Both the position numbers and the translations under genes were made by a program. Shown here in pieces: positions 47,635 through 56,672 of a DNA stretch of 64,000 bases (its first letter is position 1; the number at the start of each line of letters is the position of its first letter). Origin of the DNA: Bog-756 sp963738545 (GTDB lineage: Bacteria > Actinomycetota > Acidimicrobiia > Acidimicrobiales > RAAP-2); assembly GCA_963738545.1 (NCBI GenBank), contig CAVTXA010000007.1, forward strand, positions 992,001 to 1,056,000, given 5' to 3'. The notes under the pieces were generated by a model, which made no database searches, was not told where the DNA came from, and saw only the letters and a list, made by a program, of their open reading frames with translations.

Positions 47635-49359
47635 ATGCACGACCTCGTCATCAGAGGGGGGACCGTCGTCGACGGCACCGGGGCCGCAGCCCGGGTGGCC
47701 GACGTAACCGTGGACCGGGGGCGCATCACCGGCGTCGGCTCCTTCGCCGACGAGCCCGCCGGTCGGACGGTCGACGCCGACGGCCTGCTGGTCACGCCGG
47801 GCTGGGTGGACATCCACACCCACTACGACGGCCAGGCCACCTGGGACGAGGTGCTGGCCCCGAGTAGCAGCCACGGGGTGACCACGGTGGTCACGGGCAA
47901 TTGCGGCGTGGGGTTCGCTCCGGCCCGACCGGACCGGCACGACTGGTTGATCGGTCTGATGGAGGGCGTGGAGGACATCCCGGGGTCGGCACTCGCCGAG
48001 GGGATGCACTGGGAGTGGGAGACGTTCCCGGAGTACCTCGACACGCTCGACCGGTGCAAGTGGACCATGGACGTGGGCACGCAGATCGCCCACGGCGCCG
48101 TCCGCGCTTACGTGATGGGCGAGCGGGGTGCTCGCAACGAGCCGGCGACGCCCGAGGACATCTCGTCCATGAAGCAGGTGGTGAAGGAGGCGATCGCCGC
48201 CGGAGCCCTCGGCTTCTCCACGTCACGGACCATCGCCCATCTGGCCATCGACGGTGAGCCCGTCCCGGGTACCTACGCCGCTGAGGACGAGCTGTTCGGC
48301 ATCGGCGCCGCCCTGGGTGAGCTCGGGACCGGCATCTTCGAGCTGGCTCCGGCCGGCGCTGCGGGTGAGGACATCATCGCCCCGAAGAAGGAGGTCGACT
48401 GGATGCGCCGGCTCTCGGCCGCCATCCACCGGCCCATCACCTTCGCCATGGTGCAGGTCGACGACGACCCCGACCTGTGGCGGGAGCTCATGGACGAGTG
48501 CCTGCGGGCCGTCGCTGACGGAGCCGACCTGTGGCCCCAGGTGGCCGGACGTGGCTTCGGGCTGCTGAGTGGCCACTTCACCACCTACTCGCTCTTCGAC
48601 CAGGTTCCCGCCTACCAGGAGCTCAAAGCCAGGGGACTCCGACCCGACGAGCTCGTCGCCGCCCTGCGCTCCCCCGAGGTCCGGCGGTCCATCGAGTCCT
48701 GGCAGCCGGACGAAGCCGCCCGGGAGCGGATGGACAACGCCTTCACCAATACCTACACCCTGGGCAGTCCCCCCGACTACGAGCCGGGACCAGAGCGCTC
48801 GCTGGCGGCCATCGCCGCCGCGTCGGGCCGCTCGGCCTACTCCGTGGCCTACGACGCCATGCTCGAAGAGGATGGGCACGGCCTACTCTACGTGCCCATC
48901 CTCAACTACTCCGATGGCGACCTCGAACCGGCCCGCCAGATGCTGCTCCACCCCCGGGCGGCGGCCGGATTGGGTGACGGCGGGGCGCACTGCGGGGTGA
49001 TCTGTGACGCATCGCAGCCCACCTTCATGCTCACCCACTGGACCCGGGACCGGACCCGCGGCGATCGCCTGCCGCTGGAGTGGGTGGTCAAGAAGCAGAC
49101 CCACGACACCGCCCGCCTCTACGGCCTCGGCGACCGGGGCACCGTCGAGGTCGGAGCCGTGGCCGATCTGAACCTCATCGACTACGACAATCTGCAGATG
49201 GCCAATCCCACCGTGGTGAACGACCTTCCCGCCGGTGGGAGTCGCATCCTCCAGGACGCCGTCGGCTACGTGGAGACGATCAAGTCCGGGGTCACCACCT
49301 TCGCCGACGGCAAGGAGACCGGAGCACGGCCCGGCACCTTGTTGCGCGGCGCTCGCTGA
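47635..49359 (+). CDS. N-acyl-D-amino-acid deacylase-type amidohydrolase
   Basis: A 574-residue metal hydrolase: composite beta-sandwich start DLVIRGGTVVDGTGAAARVA, HxH metal site in TPGWVDIHTHYDGQATWD, GVTTVVTGNCGVGFAP (bridging Cys), GALGFSTSRTIAH, DLWPQVAGRGFGL, GLGDGGAHCGVICDASQ (catalytic Asp) and the C-terminal sandwich RGTVEVGAVADLNLIDYDNL. Family members deacylate N-acyl-D-amino acids or related amides. ATG 47635 follows GGGGGAA. Confidence 0.9.
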   Translation: MHDLVIRGGTVVDGTGAAARVADVTVDRGRITGVGSFADEPAGRTVDADGLLVTPGWVDIHTHYDGQATWDEVLAPSSSHGVTTVVTGNCGVGFAPARPDRHDWLIGLMEGVEDIPGSALAEGMHWEWETFPEYLDTLDRCKWTMDVGTQIAHGAVRAYVMGERGARNEPATPEDISSMKQVVKEAIAAGALGFSTSRTIAHLAIDGEPVPGTYAAEDELFGIGAALGELGTGIFELAPAGAAGEDIIAPKKEVDWMRRLSAAIHRPITFAMVQVDDDPDLWRELMDECLRAVADGADLWPQVAGRGFGLLSGHFTTYSLFDQVPAYQELKARGLRPDELVAALRSPEVRRSIESWQPDEAARERMDNAFTNTYTLGSPPDYEPGPERSLAAIAAASGRSAYSVAYDAMLEEDGHGLLYVPILNYSDGDLEPARQMLLHPRAAAGLGDGGAHCGVICDASQPTFMLTHWTRDRTRGDRLPLEWVVKKQTHDTARLYGLGDRGTVEVGAVADLNLIDYDNLQMANPTVVNDLPAGGSRILQDAVGYVETIKSGVTTFADGKETGARPGTLLRGAR

Positions 49360-49417
49360 GGCTGGCCACCGGGGCCACCCGCCCGCTCCGGGTCCAACCA
49401 CCCCAATGCTGCCCCGC

Positions 49418-49855
49418 TCAGGTCGGGTCCGTGCGCGGCCCGGTGTCGGCTCCCACGGAGCCGGCGGACGAGGCCGTGCCCTCGGACGATGCCGTGTCCG
49501 CAGATGATGCCGTGCCCGCCGATCCATCCGACCCCGTGGTGAGCCCGGCCTCGGCCGCGAACTCCGCCTGCATCTGCTGGTAGACGCGGTGTTCGACGAA
49601 GAAGGCCAGGGTGGGTACGAACCCGGCGGCCACCACGGTCAGGATCCGTCCCAGTTTCCAGTGGGCACGGCGGGCCAGATCGGCCGCGGTGATCAGATAC
49701 ACGATGTAGAGATAGCCGTGGATGGGGGCCACGATGTCGGCCTCGGTCTTCACATGGGCCCCGCACACCTGGGCGATGACGATGCCGGTGAGGATGAGCA
49801 GTGCGGTACCCACCACGAATGCCATCACCCGGTAGCGGATCAGGGCGCCGTGCAT
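49418..49855 (-). CDS. DUF3817-family integral membrane protein
   Basis: A 145-residue protein with three to four membrane helices (YRVMAFVVGTALLILTGIVIA, IVAPIHGYLYIVYLITAADL with the conserved HGYLY-Y, WKLGRILTVVAAGFVPTLAFFVEHRV). The C-terminal 45 residues are a Ser/Ala/Thr/Glu low-complexity tail built of units like TASSAD and TASSEG. Function unknown. Confidence 0.85.
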   Translation of the reverse strand: MHGALIRYRVMAFVVGTALLILTGIVIAQVCGAHVKTEADIVAPIHGYLYIVYLITAADLARRAHWKLGRILTVVAAGFVPTLAFFVEHRVYQQMQAEFAAEAGLTTGSDGSAGTASSADTASSEGTASSAGSVGADTGPRTDPT

Positions 49856-49922
49856 GCGGCCCTCCGACCGCGCGCCCGACCGCGGTCTGCGACGTCGTGA
49901 AGGAACCCCGGGCGGTGACCGC

Positions 49923-50387
49923 TCAATGGTTCGCCGGTCGCCGGGAGTCGTCGGCGGCGTTCAGCTCGGCCAGGTACCGGTTGTAGGCGGCCAACCGCGC
50001 TGCCTCGTCCGCCGTCTGTTCGGCGAACCGTTCGCCGCGGACCTTGGCCGAGCCGTCTACGGCCGATCGGGTGGCGATGGCGACACTCTTCCGGCGGCCT
50101 CCGGTGAGGGCCCATCCGGGCTCGGTGTGGTCACCGGTGACCCCGTCCGCACCCGTGACCGGAAGCACCCGGCGGGTCACCGCGGTGGTCTGATCGTGGA
50201 TGAGCTGCCACCAGACGTAGACGGCATAGCCGGCAAAGAGGGGCCATTCGAAGGTATAGGCCCAGCTCAGCGTGTTGCCTCCCAGGGCTCGGGACAGCTG
50301 CCACCAGGTCAGCCAGGCGAAGGCGGGAAGCAGGACGAGCAACGTCACGTGCATCCCGACGCACCGGGGAGTGAAGTAGCGGCCCAC
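49923..50387 (-). CDS. Two-helix membrane protein with cytoplasmic tail
   Basis: About 154 residues from GTG 50387: CVGMHVTLLVLLPAFAWLTWWQLSRALGGN (first helix), TLSWAYTFEWPLFAGYAVYV (second) and WWQLIHDQTT, followed by a charged tail. The WWQL-R---GNTLSW-YT-EWP-FA motif is widespread in actinobacterial membrane proteins of unknown role. The GTG lies 6 nt after TACGAT, suggesting a leaderless transcript. Confidence 0.75.
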   Translation of the reverse strand: MGRYFTPRCVGMHVTLLVLLPAFAWLTWWQLSRALGGNTLSWAYTFEWPLFAGYAVYVWWQLIHDQTTAVTRRVLPVTGADGVTGDHTEPGWALTGGRRKSVAIATRSAVDGSAKVRGERFAEQTADEAARLAAYNRYLAELNAADDSRRPANH

Positions 50388-50481
50388 ACCGCCATCGTAC
50401 CGTGGGGCCCGCAGGGCTCCCATTCGGGCCGGACCGACCGGCCGACCGGGACCGCATCGGTCCCGTGGGTAGCGTGCTCGC

Positions 50482-51336
50482 ATGGGTCCACGGGAAGCGG
50501 CGAACGGCGCTCACGCATCGAGGAGGGTCATCAACATCATTGGCGCAGCGGGCGTCTCGGTGATCGCCGCGGTCACCGTCGCCGGTGGCGCCTGGGCCAC
50601 GACGCCGACCGGCTTCGGCCAGGTACCCCCCGGCATACCCACGGCCCACGCCTTCTCCGGAGACCGGACGGTGGGTCCGCTCTTCCCTCCGGGTAGCTCC
50701 GTGCACACCTGCACGGCCAGCGTGGTCGACAGCCCGGCCGGGGACCTGCTGATCACGGCCACCCACTGCGTGACGGGCACGGCCGCGGGCTACACCTTCG
50801 CCCCGGGCTATCACGACGGGGTCGAGCCGTACGGCTCGTGGACCGTCGTCGGGGCCTATGTCGACCCACAGTGGACCGCGCACCTCGCCCCGACGCTCGA
50901 TGTCGCCTTCCTCCGGGTGGCGCCCCGTCGGATGGCCGGGCGCATGCGGCAGATCCAGGACGTGACCGGCGGCAACCGGCTCGGATCGGCACCGTCGTCC
51001 CGTCGGATGGTCACGGTCCCGGCCTACGCCGTCGGGCACGACGACGACCCCATCACCTGTACGGCCCGGGTCTCCTACCGTGGCGTCTACCCGACCTTCG
51101 ACTGCAATCCCTATCTCGACGGGACCAGTGGGTCCCCGTGGCTGCTCCACACCGGTCACGGGTGGGACGTGGTGGGCGTGATCGGGGGCCTGCACCAGGG
51201 TGGCTGCTATCCGTGGACCTCCTACAGCGCACCCTTCGGTCCGGCCACGGCGCGCACCTATGCCGCCGCGGCCAAGGGAGCCGAGACGGCCGTACTCCCA
51301 CCAGCGGAGAGTGACGGCTGCACCACCGGTCTCTGA
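50482..51336 (+). CDS. Secreted trypsin-like serine protease
   Basis: A 284-residue protein with a signal peptide (VINIIGAAGVSVIAAVTVAG, cleavage near AWA-TTP). Catalytic triad visible: His in LLITATHCVTG, Asp in LDVAFLRVAP and Ser in YLDGTSGSPWLL. Cysteine pairs suggest disulfides. Chymotrypsin-fold extracellular protease; substrate unknown. The ATG follows TAGCGT by 6 nt, again leaderless-like. Confidence 0.88.
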   Translation: MGPREAANGAHASRRVINIIGAAGVSVIAAVTVAGGAWATTPTGFGQVPPGIPTAHAFSGDRTVGPLFPPGSSVHTCTASVVDSPAGDLLITATHCVTGTAAGYTFAPGYHDGVEPYGSWTVVGAYVDPQWTAHLAPTLDVAFLRVAPRRMAGRMRQIQDVTGGNRLGSAPSSRRMVTVPAYAVGHDDDPITCTARVSYRGVYPTFDCNPYLDGTSGSPWLLHTGHGWDVVGVIGGLHQGGCYPWTSYSAPFGPATARTYAAAAKGAETAVLPPAESDGCTTGL

Positions 51337-51474
51337 CCGGTCGCCGGGTCCGGTCGAGATCCCCGATCGGGGGCACCGGCCTGCCTAGGCTCTTTACGCC
51401 CGCGGACACTGTCGCCGGGCGCGGGGCTTGACGGACATGGATCTGTTTGCCACCGGAGACCGAAAGGACCAACC

Positions 51475-52254
51475 ATGGACGAGCGTGTGAGAATCGGCAT
51501 CGCCGAGGCCATCGGGACGATGATCCTCATCGTGGGGGGACCGGGGACCGCCGTGCTGGCCACCGGGAACTTCTTCCCCAAGGGCACGGTCGGCGTCCTC
51601 GGCGTGGCCCTGGCCTTCGGGCTCAGCCTGCTGGTGGCGGCCTACGCCATCGGATCGATCTCGGGGTGCCACATCAACCCCGCCGTCACCCTGGGCCTCT
51701 GGGTGATCGGCAAGACCAAGACCCGCGAGCTGCCCTTCTACATCGTGGGCCAGATCGTCGGGGGCCTGATCGGGGCCACCGTCATCTTCATCATCGCCAA
51801 GTCCAGTGCCGTGGCCTTCAGCGCCAAGACGTCGGGCTTCGCCTCCAACGGGTACGGCATCCACTCCCCCGGCGGGTTCAAACTCGGTGCGGTGATGCTG
51901 GCCGAGGTGTTCTTCACCGCCGTGTTCGTCTTCATCATCGCCTCCACCAGCCGCCTGTCCATGCCCGTCGGCCTCACCGGGATCACCGTCGGTCTCACCC
52001 TGACCGTCATCCACCTGATCTCCATCCCCATCGACAACACCTCGGTGAACCCGGCCCGCAGCCTCTCGACCGCCGTCTTCCAGGGGAGTTGGGCGCTCAG
52101 CCAGCTCTGGGTGTTCATCGTCTTCCCCGTCGTCGGGGGAATCCTCGGTGGAGCGGCGTGGCGGGCCCTGCGACCGGCGTCGGACGAACAGCCCGAGGAG
52201 GTCTCCGAGGCCGGGGCCCCCGCCCCCTACGGTCGTCGCCCCCAGCCCGAGTAG
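51475..52254 (+). CDS. Aquaporin-family (MIP) channel
   Basis: A 259-residue channel with six membrane segments and two half-helices carrying the NPA boxes: SGCHINPAVTLGLWVIG and DNTSVNPARSLSTAVF. The presence of the aromatic/Arg region and the lack of glycerol-facilitator features favour a water-type (AqpZ-like) pore; permeant inferred. AAAGGACC precedes the ATG. Confidence 0.9.
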   Translation: MDERVRIGIAEAIGTMILIVGGPGTAVLATGNFFPKGTVGVLGVALAFGLSLLVAAYAIGSISGCHINPAVTLGLWVIGKTKTRELPFYIVGQIVGGLIGATVIFIIAKSSAVAFSAKTSGFASNGYGIHSPGGFKLGAVMLAEVFFTAVFVFIIASTSRLSMPVGLTGITVGLTLTVIHLISIPIDNTSVNPARSLSTAVFQGSWALSQLWVFIVFPVVGGILGGAAWRALRPASDEQPEEVSEAGAPAPYGRRPQPE

Positions 52255-52366
52255 TTGGGATCCCTGCCATTGACCAGGACGTCCGACGCCAGGCGCTTCG
52301 GCGACTAGACAGGAGGGGGTGCGACCGGCCCTCCGGCCGTCACACCCCCTCCGTACGGTGCCCACC

Positions 52367-52990
52367 ATGACCAACTACGCATCCCAACCCCCCACCCTCT
52401 TCCATCCCGACGTCGAGATCCGGGTGAGCAAGCGGAGGAAGAAGACGGCCGGTGCCCACTGGGAGGGTGACCGCATCGTCGTGGTCGTGCCCACCCACCT
52501 GCGGGGCGCCGAACGCGACGAGATGGTCGAGGCGCTGTCCCGCCGCATGATGCGCCACCGGCCCCTCCTGCACACCTCCGACGACGAGCTGGCGCTCCGG
52601 GCCCGCACCCTCGGACAGCGCTATCTCGACGGCGTCGAACCCGCCTCCATCCGCTGGGCGACCAATCAGACCAAGCGCTGGGGATCCTGCACCATCCAGA
52701 CCCGGGAGATCCGCATCTCCGAGCGGCTCCGGGTGGCCCCCGACTGGGTGCTCGACGCGGTGATCGTCCACGAACTGGCCCACCTCGTCGAGCACCACCA
52801 CAACGCCCGCTTCCGCCAGCTGGAGAACCGGTACCCGAGGCGGCGGGAGGCCGACCTGTTCCTCGACGGCTACGCCCTCGGCCTGCACATGCCCGACGCC
52901 GGCGAGGACGAGGACCCGGTGGAGACCGACGAGGCGCCCTCGGTGTCGATCGACGCACCGCCGCTCGACCACGGCGTGGCCGCCTACTGA
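52367..52990 (+). CDS. YgjP-like (DUF45) metallopeptidase-fold protein
   Basis: A 207-residue protein: EIRVSKRRKKTAGAHWEGDR, IRWATNQTKRWGSCTIQTRE (conserved RWGSC), and the zinc motif VIVHELAHLVEHHHNARF with HExxH as HELAH, then a third ligand region. C-terminal 30 residues are acidic. Function of the YgjP family is unclear; it often accompanies restriction or stress genes. ATG 7 nt after TACGGT. Confidence 0.85.
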   Translation: MTNYASQPPTLFHPDVEIRVSKRRKKTAGAHWEGDRIVVVVPTHLRGAERDEMVEALSRRMMRHRPLLHTSDDELALRARTLGQRYLDGVEPASIRWATNQTKRWGSCTIQTREIRISERLRVAPDWVLDAVIVHELAHLVEHHHNARFRQLENRYPRRREADLFLDGYALGLHMPDAGEDEDPVETDEAPSVSIDAPPLDHGVAAY

Positions 52991-53062
52991 GTACCGGGGC
53001 CTTCCCATCGGGCGGCACCCCGTCCGACCCGCCCCGACCCCCTGGTCCACCTAGCCTGTTCC

Positions 53063-53104
53063 ATATAAAGTTGACTTGATTAGTCGACTTTGACTGTTTA
53101 CAGT
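53063..53104 (+). promoter_or_regulatory. AT-rich promoter with nested palindromes for the cysteine operon
   Basis: TATAAA (53063-53068) is followed by AAGTTGACT-TGATT-AGTCGACTT (53068-53090, one mismatch in 9) and ACTGT-TT-ACAGT (53093-53104). In a very GC-rich surrounding this AT-rich block stands out and probably holds the promoter and one or two repressor sites. Confidence 0.6.
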
Positions 53105-53110
53105 AGGGGC

Positions 53111-53713
53111 ATGGCCATCGCCTACCCGGATCCGGCGCCAGTTCCTCCCTACCCCTCCCCCCACCGCTCCGGCGGCCTGCCGACCGGGCCAGGGGACCTG
53201 CCCCCACCCGCCTCCGCTCCCCGACGACGGATCGACCTGTTGCCCATCGCCGAGGGATTCGCCGTGTCGGCGCCGGCCATCCCCGAGCTCCAGGGGATCA
53301 CCGAGCGCTCCTGGGTCCTGTTGGCGGTGACCGACCTGTTCGAGGCCTGGGCCATCGGCTGGCCTCCCGGGGGGAGCATCGAACTGCACGACCACGGCCG
53401 CTCCCACGGTGCCGTGGTCATCGCCGCCGGTGCCCTGGTCGAGACCACGGTGCGGGCCTCTCGGGGAGGGGTGGCCGTGATCGGCAGCCACCGCCTGTCG
53501 GTCGGCGAGCACCGCCGGTTCGGGTCCCACTACGTCCACGACCTCATCAACGACGATGACCTGCCGGCAGTCAGCGTCCATGTCTACGGTCCCCGTCTCA
53601 CCTCCATGAGCTACTACGGGCTGTCCGACGACGGGCGGTTGGACCGTGTGCGCACCGAGGCGGTACCTCCGCTCGGGCCTTTCGACGCCACCAGCGTCCA
53701 CGACCCGTCGTGA
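53111..53713 (+). CDS. Cysteine dioxygenase-type protein
   Basis: A 200-residue cupin of the bacterial CDO family: WAIGWPPGGSIELHDHGRS (metal-ligand HxH), HGAVVIAAGALVETTV, HYVHDLINDDDLPAVSVHVY (third His) and GPRLTSMSYYGLSDDGRL, the terminal motif of CDO. Oxidises cysteine to cysteine sulfinate. The following rhodanese gene overlaps by 4 bp, fitting a cysteine/sulfur catabolic operon. GGGG before the ATG. Confidence 0.85.
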   Translation: MAIAYPDPAPVPPYPSPHRSGGLPTGPGDLPPPASAPRRRIDLLPIAEGFAVSAPAIPELQGITERSWVLLAVTDLFEAWAIGWPPGGSIELHDHGRSHGAVVIAAGALVETTVRASRGGVAVIGSHRLSVGEHRRFGSHYVHDLINDDDLPAVSVHVYGPRLTSMSYYGLSDDGRLDRVRTEAVPPLGPFDATSVHDPS

Positions 53714-54087
53714 GCCCGTCGGCCGACGACCTGGTCGCCCGGGCCCGTCGGCGTATTCGGCGGACCGAGCCCGGTGACCTGGCCGACGCCTTGGCCGCCG
53801 GCAGTCTGGTCGTGGACATCCGCCCGGCAGCCCAGCGGGCCGTCGAGGGCGCACTGCCCGGGGCCATCGTCGTGGAGCGCAACGTGCTGGAGTGGCGACT
53901 CGATCCGAACGGCTCCCACCGGCTGCCCCAGGTGACCGATCTCGACCGCCCGGTGGTGGTGGTGTGCTCGGAGGGCTACGCCTCGTCGTTGGCGGCCGAA
54001 TCCCTTCACGACCTGGGCTATCACGCGGCCAGTGACCTGGCCGGCGGCTACCGGGCCTGGGCCGAGTGGCGCGATCGGCCGCACTGA
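53710..54087 (+). CDS. Rhodanese-domain sulfurtransferase
   Basis: A 125-residue single rhodanese domain: LAAGSLVVDIRPAAQRAVEG, GALPGAIVVERNVLEWRL and the active-site loop VVVVCSEGYASSLAAESLHD with nucleophilic Cys, then AASDLAGGYRAWAEW. GTG start overlaps the CDO stop (GTGA). Likely handles sulfane sulfur from cysteine breakdown. Confidence 0.88.
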   Translation: MSPSADDLVARARRRIRRTEPGDLADALAAGSLVVDIRPAAQRAVEGALPGAIVVERNVLEWRLDPNGSHRLPQVTDLDRPVVVVCSEGYASSLAAESLHDLGYHAASDLAGGYRAWAEWRDRPH

Positions 54088-54114
54088 CCTCCCCTCCCCC
54101 GGTGGGGCGGCGGC

Positions 54115-54762
54115 TCAGCCGGTCAGGGCATCGGCCCGGGCCAGGAGGACGGGGGCCGCAGCGGCGGCACCGGGCCACGGCGGGTACCCGGGCCGGCCCG
54201 GGTCCAGGCCCAGGAGGTCATCGCCGAGCTGATCCCTCATGGCCCGGAACAGCGCGGCGGTGACCCGGGCGTCGCCCAGCGCCGTGTGGTGGTCGTCCCA
54301 GGCCAACCCGTAGTGCGCGCAGCAGTCCACCAGGGTGGCCCGGCCCCGGAGGCCGAGGTGGTCGTGGGCCACGAGCAGGGTGTCCACGGTGGCCAGGGGG
54401 CCGGGAACGGCCTCCTCGCCCCCGCTCCGGCGGCACTCGGCCCGCAGGAAGGCCAGGTCGAACCGGTCCACGTTGTGACCGACCACCACACGACCGGACA
54501 GCAGGCCGGCCAGGTAGGGGCGGATCCCGGTGAAGGTCGGCGCCCCGGCCACCATGGACGCATCGATGCCGTGGATGTGGGTGGGACCCGGGTCCCGCCC
54601 CGGGTCCACCAGGGTGCAGAAGGAGCCCACCTCGTGACCGGCCGGGTCGAGCACGACCACCCCCACCTCGATGATCCGCTCATCCTCGGGGGCGAAGCCG
54701 GTGGTCTCCACGTCGACCACGGCGAAGCCGGGGCGGAACTCGAGACGCTGGCCCACGGTCAC
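54115..54762 (-). CDS. DEDDh 3'-5' exonuclease (DNA polymerase III epsilon-like)
   Basis: A 215-residue exonuclease: FAVVDVETTGFAPEDERIIE (first Asp and Glu), THIHGIDASMVAGAPTF, VVVGHNVDRFDLAFLRAECR (second Asp) and DDHHTALGDARVTAALFRAM (catalytic His and last Asp). Proofreading or repair-type exonuclease, polymerase partner not adjacent. GTG 54762 or GTG 54756; a palindrome covers the start. Confidence 0.88.
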   Translation of the reverse strand: MTVGQRLEFRPGFAVVDVETTGFAPEDERIIEVGVVVLDPAGHEVGSFCTLVDPGRDPGPTHIHGIDASMVAGAPTFTGIRPYLAGLLSGRVVVGHNVDRFDLAFLRAECRRSGGEEAVPGPLATVDTLLVAHDHLGLRGRATLVDCCAHYGLAWDDHHTALGDARVTAALFRAMRDQLGDDLLGLDPGRPGYPPWPGAAAAAPVLLARADALTG

Positions 54763-54782
54763 ACCGTAGATCGACGGTGTGA
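54759..54782 (-). promoter_or_regulatory. Palindrome at the exonuclease start codon
   Basis: TCACACCGT-AGATCG-ACGGTGTGA, perfect 9-bp arms, overlapping the GTG start. Either an operator or an RNA hairpin hiding the start. A TACGGT hexamer inside it lies 6 nt before the alternative GTG 54756. Confidence 0.5.
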
Positions 54783-54820
54783 CACCGGCCGGTGACCGTA
54801 CCGGCGGTGGGCCGGCGTCC

Positions 54821-55192
54821 TCAGGCGTTGGCCCCGACCAGCTCCTTCAGTTCCCGGGCCACGTCCTCTTCATGCTGGTTCTCGTCCTCACGGGCCCGCT
54901 TCGGGCTCCACCGTCCCCGGTTCAGCCAGATCGTCGGGAGGAAGATGACCATGCCCCCGACGCACACCCAGAACCAGTGCTGCCACTGCTTGGGTGACTT
55001 GGCCAGACCGTTCTGGAGGTCGGTGAGGGCGGCCTTGTGGGCCGAGAGGTAGTTGAGCTCCTTTTGGTACGGCACCACCAGCTTGGTCAGCTGGGCGTTG
55101 TACTTGAGCAGCAGCGCGGTGTTCTTCGGCCCGATGAGCACACCCACCTTGGCCAGGTTGGCGGCCGTCGGGCTGGCCGCCAGGGCGGCCAC
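54821..55192 (-). CDS. C-terminal part of a split MFS carrier
   Basis: About 123 residues: SPTAANLAKVGVLIGPKNTA, PYQKELNYLSAHKAALTDL, membrane segment WQHWFWVCVGGMVIFLPTIWL and RGRWSPKRAREDENQHEEDV. This is the usual C-terminal extension of the long actinobacterial MFS proteins, and its frame extends upstream (TEPANASAVAALAASP) to meet the upstream MFS gene one base out of phase. Probably not a separate gene. Confidence 0.75.
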   Translation of the reverse strand: MAALAASPTAANLAKVGVLIGPKNTALLLKYNAQLTKLVVPYQKELNYLSAHKAALTDLQNGLAKSPKQWQHWFWVCVGGMVIFLPTIWLNRGRWSPKRAREDENQHEEDVARELKELVGANA

Positions 55193-55211
55193 CGCCGAGG
55201 CGTTGGCCGGC

Positions 55212-56672
55212 TCAGTTGAGGACGCCGAGGAAGGCGGCGTGGGCCAGGGCGAAGTCCACCGAGGCCGGATGGGCGGCCTGGAAGGTCTGGGCGCTGTAGG
55301 GCGTACCGGGGATGGTCTGGGTGGCCACCGGCTGGTTGTCCACGATGGGGCTGACCGACGTGATCACCAGGGGCAGGAAGATGAAGGAGATACCCACCAC
55401 CAGGCGGAGGATCCACCCCCACAGGGCCAGGCCCGTGCCCACCAGGGCCGGGTTCTTCTTCTCCACCATCTCGGTGTAGCCGGCCATCCACGGGGCGTAG
55501 GCCAGGGAGAGGAAGGCAGCCAGCACCACCTCGATGCCCACCAGCGTGTAGAAGCTGGTGTGGGCGTGGGTGGTCTGGTTGAGGAAGACGATCAGGGTCA
55601 CGATGGCCCCCACCGCCCCCACCAGCATGAAGGGTTTGCGCACCTTGAAGAGGTCGGAGAGCACCCCGAACACGATGAGGGCCACGGCGTCGGCCGCCCA
55701 GAACCACTCGTTCAGATGGTTGGCCTGGGCCACCGTGAAGTTGAGGCCGTCCGGGTTCAGGAAGACGGTCGAGTAGTAGATGGTGAAGAAGCCCGACGCT
55801 GCGTAGTACACGAGCAGGAAGGTGGCGATACCGAACGACGAGAGGGCCAGGTCCCACTTGAGGATCTGCTGCCACGGCCGGGTGGTGGCCAACAGCACCT
55901 CCTCACTGGAGATGCCCCGGGCCTTGGCCTCGACCAGGGCCTGGTCCTGGGCGGAGACCATCAACTGGTCGCGCAGCTTGGCCGAGAGGTCCTTCATCAG
56001 GATGAGGCAGACCACGAAGACCACCAGCGAGGTCACCCCGGAGATGATGAACTGGCTCTTCCATCCGGTGATGGGGGCGCCGGCCAGGAAGTGGTTCAAG
56101 GTGTTGGCGGCCACGATGCTGGTGACCAGGCTGCCCGCCACCGGGCCCACCGTCCAAAAGCCCATGGCCGAGGCCCGGCCCACCTGGGGGCTGAAGTCCC
56201 GGACCATGGCCGGTGTGGCCACGAGGATGGCCCCTTCCACCAGTCCGAGGGCGCAGATGACGATGGCGAAGCCCCACTCGCCCGAGGCCAGGGGAACCCC
56301 CACGGCCACCAGCAGGCCGATGATGAGCAGTCCGTAGATGATGACGTTGGCCCGACCCAGCTTGTCGGTCTTGCTGGCCGGCAGGGAGGCGAAGGCGCCG
56401 ATGAGGTTGGAGATGATCACGATCCACACGTAGAAGCTGAAGGACATGTGGTAGTCCTGCAGGATGTTGGGGGTGACCCCGGTCTGCGTGTAGTACGTGT
56501 AGTAGAGGACGATGGTGGCCAGCACGGCGAGGCCCAGGTAGCCGGTCCGCTTCCCGCTGCTCGGATACTCGTCGATCTCGTGGACGAAGAGGAAGCGGAA
56601 GAGCGGCCCGCGTCCGGTGGCCGTTCCACCCCCGGCCGATGGCGCCCCGGGCACTGCGGTATCGGTACTCAT
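55212..56672 (-). CDS. MFS transporter, main part (C-terminus frameshifted away)
   Basis: A 486-residue carrier with about eleven membrane segments: YLGLAVLATIVLYYTYYTQTG, FYVWIVIISNLIGAFASLPA, SKTDKLGRANVIIYGLLIIG (motif A-like), GLVEGAILVATPAMVRDFSP and WFWAADAVALIVFGVLSDLF. It ends at TGA inside AHAAFLGVLN, whereas relatives continue into the segment now encoded at 54,821-55,192. Substrate unknown; such carriers often sit with lipid-catabolism genes, as here. Confidence 0.85.
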   Translation of the reverse strand: MSTDTAVPGAPSAGGGTATGRGPLFRFLFVHEIDEYPSSGKRTGYLGLAVLATIVLYYTYYTQTGVTPNILQDYHMSFSFYVWIVIISNLIGAFASLPASKTDKLGRANVIIYGLLIIGLLVAVGVPLASGEWGFAIVICALGLVEGAILVATPAMVRDFSPQVGRASAMGFWTVGPVAGSLVTSIVAANTLNHFLAGAPITGWKSQFIISGVTSLVVFVVCLILMKDLSAKLRDQLMVSAQDQALVEAKARGISSEEVLLATTRPWQQILKWDLALSSFGIATFLLVYYAASGFFTIYYSTVFLNPDGLNFTVAQANHLNEWFWAADAVALIVFGVLSDLFKVRKPFMLVGAVGAIVTLIVFLNQTTHAHTSFYTLVGIEVVLAAFLSLAYAPWMAGYTEMVEKKNPALVGTGLALWGWILRLVVGISFIFLPLVITSVSPIVDNQPVATQTIPGTPYSAQTFQAAHPASVDFALAHAAFLGVLN

